Shown: piece by piece, positions 62,942 through 64,000 of the stretch
Position numbering within the stretch: position 1 is the first letter of the stretch
Layout: each line of letters starts with the position of its first letter
NCBI GenBank assembly: GCA_937974245.1
Contig: CALJKV010000074.1
Coordinates: forward strand, 38,694 to 102,693
Direction of reading: 5' to 3'
From: an uncultured Chloroflexota bacterium
Lineage (GTDB): Bacteria; Chloroflexota; Anaerolineae; Aggregatilineales; Phototrophicaceae
Length of the DNA stretch: 64,000 nucleotides
Notes under the pieces: generated by a model
The model's input: only the letters and a program-made list of their open reading frames with translations
The model's database searches: none
Told to the model about the DNA's origin: nothing
Made by a program: the position numbers and the translations under genes

Positions 62942-63007
62942 TATTTTATCTCCTCCGTTTTACGTTGACTTTGTTTCTTGCGTCAGATACAGCGTACTAA
63001 CGAATTA

Positions 63008-63034
63008 TGGAGAACTCGTGGAGAGAGCGTGGAG
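63008..63034 (-). promoter_or_regulatory. Three direct repeats with 11-base period, candidate response-regulator site
   Basis: TGGAG recurs at 63008, 63019 and 63030, exactly 11 bases apart, as TGGAGAACTCG, TGGAGAGAGCG and TGGAGGAGTGG. Direct repeats with this period are the binding mode of OmpR/PhoB-type regulators. The block lies 67 bases upstream of the repeat-protein start. Confidence 0.5.
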
Positions 63035-63177
63035 GAGTGGTAAATCGTGCCTCTCCTGTGTGAGAAGCCGGTGAGAGCGCCCGGTTGCCACTTGGATTCA
63101 TACCCGGCAGCGGGTCTGTTCGACGGCACCAATCTATGAGTGATTGCATAATGGATAGTATGTTATGCCATGTGACG

Positions 63178-63186
63178 TGCTATAAT
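63178..63186 (+). promoter_or_regulatory. Extended -10 promoter for tatA
   Basis: TGCTATAAT, identical to the one before tgt, lies 37 bases upstream of the tatA start. No -35 is recognised. Confidence 0.6.
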
Positions 63187-63223
63187 CACGCTGATGGTTA
63201 ACGTTCTATATAAAGGTAATCTC

Positions 63224-63397
63224 ATGAATCTCGGTGGTACTGAACTTCTCATTATACTGGTTATTGTGCTGCTGCTGTTTGGAGTAGGGCGTGTATCGAA
63301 AATTGGCGGTGAGTTGGGCAGCGCGGTCGCTAATTTCCGTAAGGGTTTGCAGGACGGCGCGAAAACCGAACCAAACGATCAGCAGAAGGAATTGTAA
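63224..63397 (+). CDS. tatA: Twin-arginine translocase subunit TatA/E
   Basis: A 57-residue protein: one membrane helix (GTELLIILVIVLLLFGVGRV), the hinge with FG and KIGGELGSAV, and an amphipathic helix (ANFRKGLQD) with a polar tail, the whole plan of TatA. AAGG lies seven bases before ATG 63224. No tatC is nearby. Confidence 0.92.
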   Translation: MNLGGTELLIILVIVLLLFGVGRVSKIGGELGSAVANFRKGLQDGAKTEPNDQQKEL

Positions 63398-63539
63398 GCG
63401 GCGGGTATTCTATCTGCACGCTCACGGCCTGCTCAAAACTGTGCAATAGAATCAACCCCCTGGCTAATCCCCTGTGGGTTTCTTTTGGTTTCATGATTGA
63501 CCCGCGAGAGGAAGCTGTTGAATTTGATGTGAGGGAATA

Positions 63540-63869
63540 ATGGTGTTGATGATTAAGACACGAGTGGATGATCTGCCAGTTGCCCAGGCTGAGGAAAACG
63601 ACGGTGTACAGGTCTTTGAAGGCAATTGGTACTTCGCGCCGGACAAAGTCAACATGGAGCATTTGCGCGTTACAGAACGGACTTATACCTGTCCCTACAA
63701 AGGAGTCTGTTTCTGGATTGACCTGGAACTGCCGGGTGGCGAGACTGCTCGTAATGTGGCCTGGGTTTATCGTAGCCCAAAACCTGGCTACGAATTCATC
63801 CAGGATAGAATTGGCTTCTATGCCCGTGCCACTGGTGGAACAATAGCCAAACAAATTAACCTTCCCTGA
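63540..63869 (+). CDS. DUF427 family protein
   Basis: A 109-residue beta-rich protein. It has the family marks NWYFAPDKVNMEHLRVTE, TYTCPYKGVCFWIDLELPGG (the T-x-CPxKG core), AWVYRSPKPGYEFIQDRIGF. Function of the family is unknown. GAGGGA stands just before ATG 63540. The remaining 130 bases to the window end show no gene. Confidence 0.88.
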   Translation: MVLMIKTRVDDLPVAQAEENDGVQVFEGNWYFAPDKVNMEHLRVTERTYTCPYKGVCFWIDLELPGGETARNVAWVYRSPKPGYEFIQDRIGFYARATGGTIAKQINLP

Positions 63870-64000
63870 TGATCTGTCCCCCGCAAAATATCCTGAAGAT
63901 GTGTGTCTTGTAACCGCACTCACACAACACCCCCCCAGAGTTGCTGTTTACTGCACGACACAAGAAATTTGGGGGTGGACAAAAGCGTTCAATAGGCATT

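Overview
The window looks like a chromosomal segment of a Chloroflexota bacterium, most likely Anaerolineae-like; this is an inference from gene content, since no marker such as 16S rRNA is present. Pointers are a split glycine dehydrogenase (gcvPA/gcvPB), a ba3-type cytochrome oxidase with SCO and PCuAC copper chaperones, a MurF-Alr fusion, a DhnA-type class I aldolase, PT-rich lipoprotein and surface-protein linkers, and abundant PAS/GAF kinases and FHA/Ser-Thr kinase signalling. There are no insertion sequences, phage genes, rRNA or CRISPR arrays, and only one tRNA. Recurrent promoter style is an extended -10 (TGnTATAAT), and one hairpin family (ACAAGGGGC...GCCCCTTGT) recurs as a probable terminator.

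Layout. 1-3.8 kb: COG1840-type (ferric iron-like) ABC importer, its ATPase cut by the left edge. 4.0-6.5 kb: divergent PPi-type phosphofructokinase and fructose-bisphosphate aldolase. 6.6-9.2 kb: HEAT-repeat protein, FHA-receiver fusion, ClpP-like protease. 9.3-13.0 kb: gcvH-gcvPA-gcvPB behind a glycine riboswitch with an intrinsic terminator. 13.2-20.5 kb: haem-copper respiration and copper handling (lipoprotein cytochrome c, ba3 subunits IIa/II/I, twin small membrane proteins, a DeoR-NosL fusion regulator, a double-domain PCuAC protein, SCO). 20.6-30.1 kb: MurF-Alr, Tgt, PstS-like lipoprotein, TPR and LmbE proteins, DUF3048 protein, groESL with CIRCE. 30.4-36.7 kb: tRNA-Pro, a two-component pair, NYN RNase-like protein, acyl-CoA dehydrogenase plus nitroreductase, DUF883-like protein. 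37-41 kb: Ser/Thr kinase, ATP-type phosphofructokinase and three small membrane proteins that share a C-terminal DGEL tail with the kinase. 41-49 kb: beta-propeller protein, MerR-B12 regulator divergent from a MASE1/PAS/GAF histidine kinase, orphan CpaF ATPase. 49-55 kb: sugar-type ABC importer without ATPase, PH-like protein, beta-carbonic-anhydrase-like protein, MFS transporter with a possible leader peptide. 55-64 kb: large secreted nuclease with duplicated lamin-tail domains, CoA-binding protein, a two-component system linked to a Met/His-rich repeat protein, TatA and DUF427.

How it fits together. Central carbon metabolism has two phosphofructokinases with opposite phosphoryl-donor signatures. 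The oxidase cluster contains its own copper delivery proteins and a regulator that appears to sense metal directly through a fused NosL-like domain. The most unusual set is the kinase/2TM/DGEL-tail cluster at 37-41 kb, where four linked proteins of different architecture end in the same motif and a phosphofructokinase lies inside the same gene string. Several operons place a strong stem-loop after the first, presumably abundant, extracytoplasmic gene (at 2.66, 51.06 and 62.03 kb), which would lower expression of the downstream membrane or regulatory genes.
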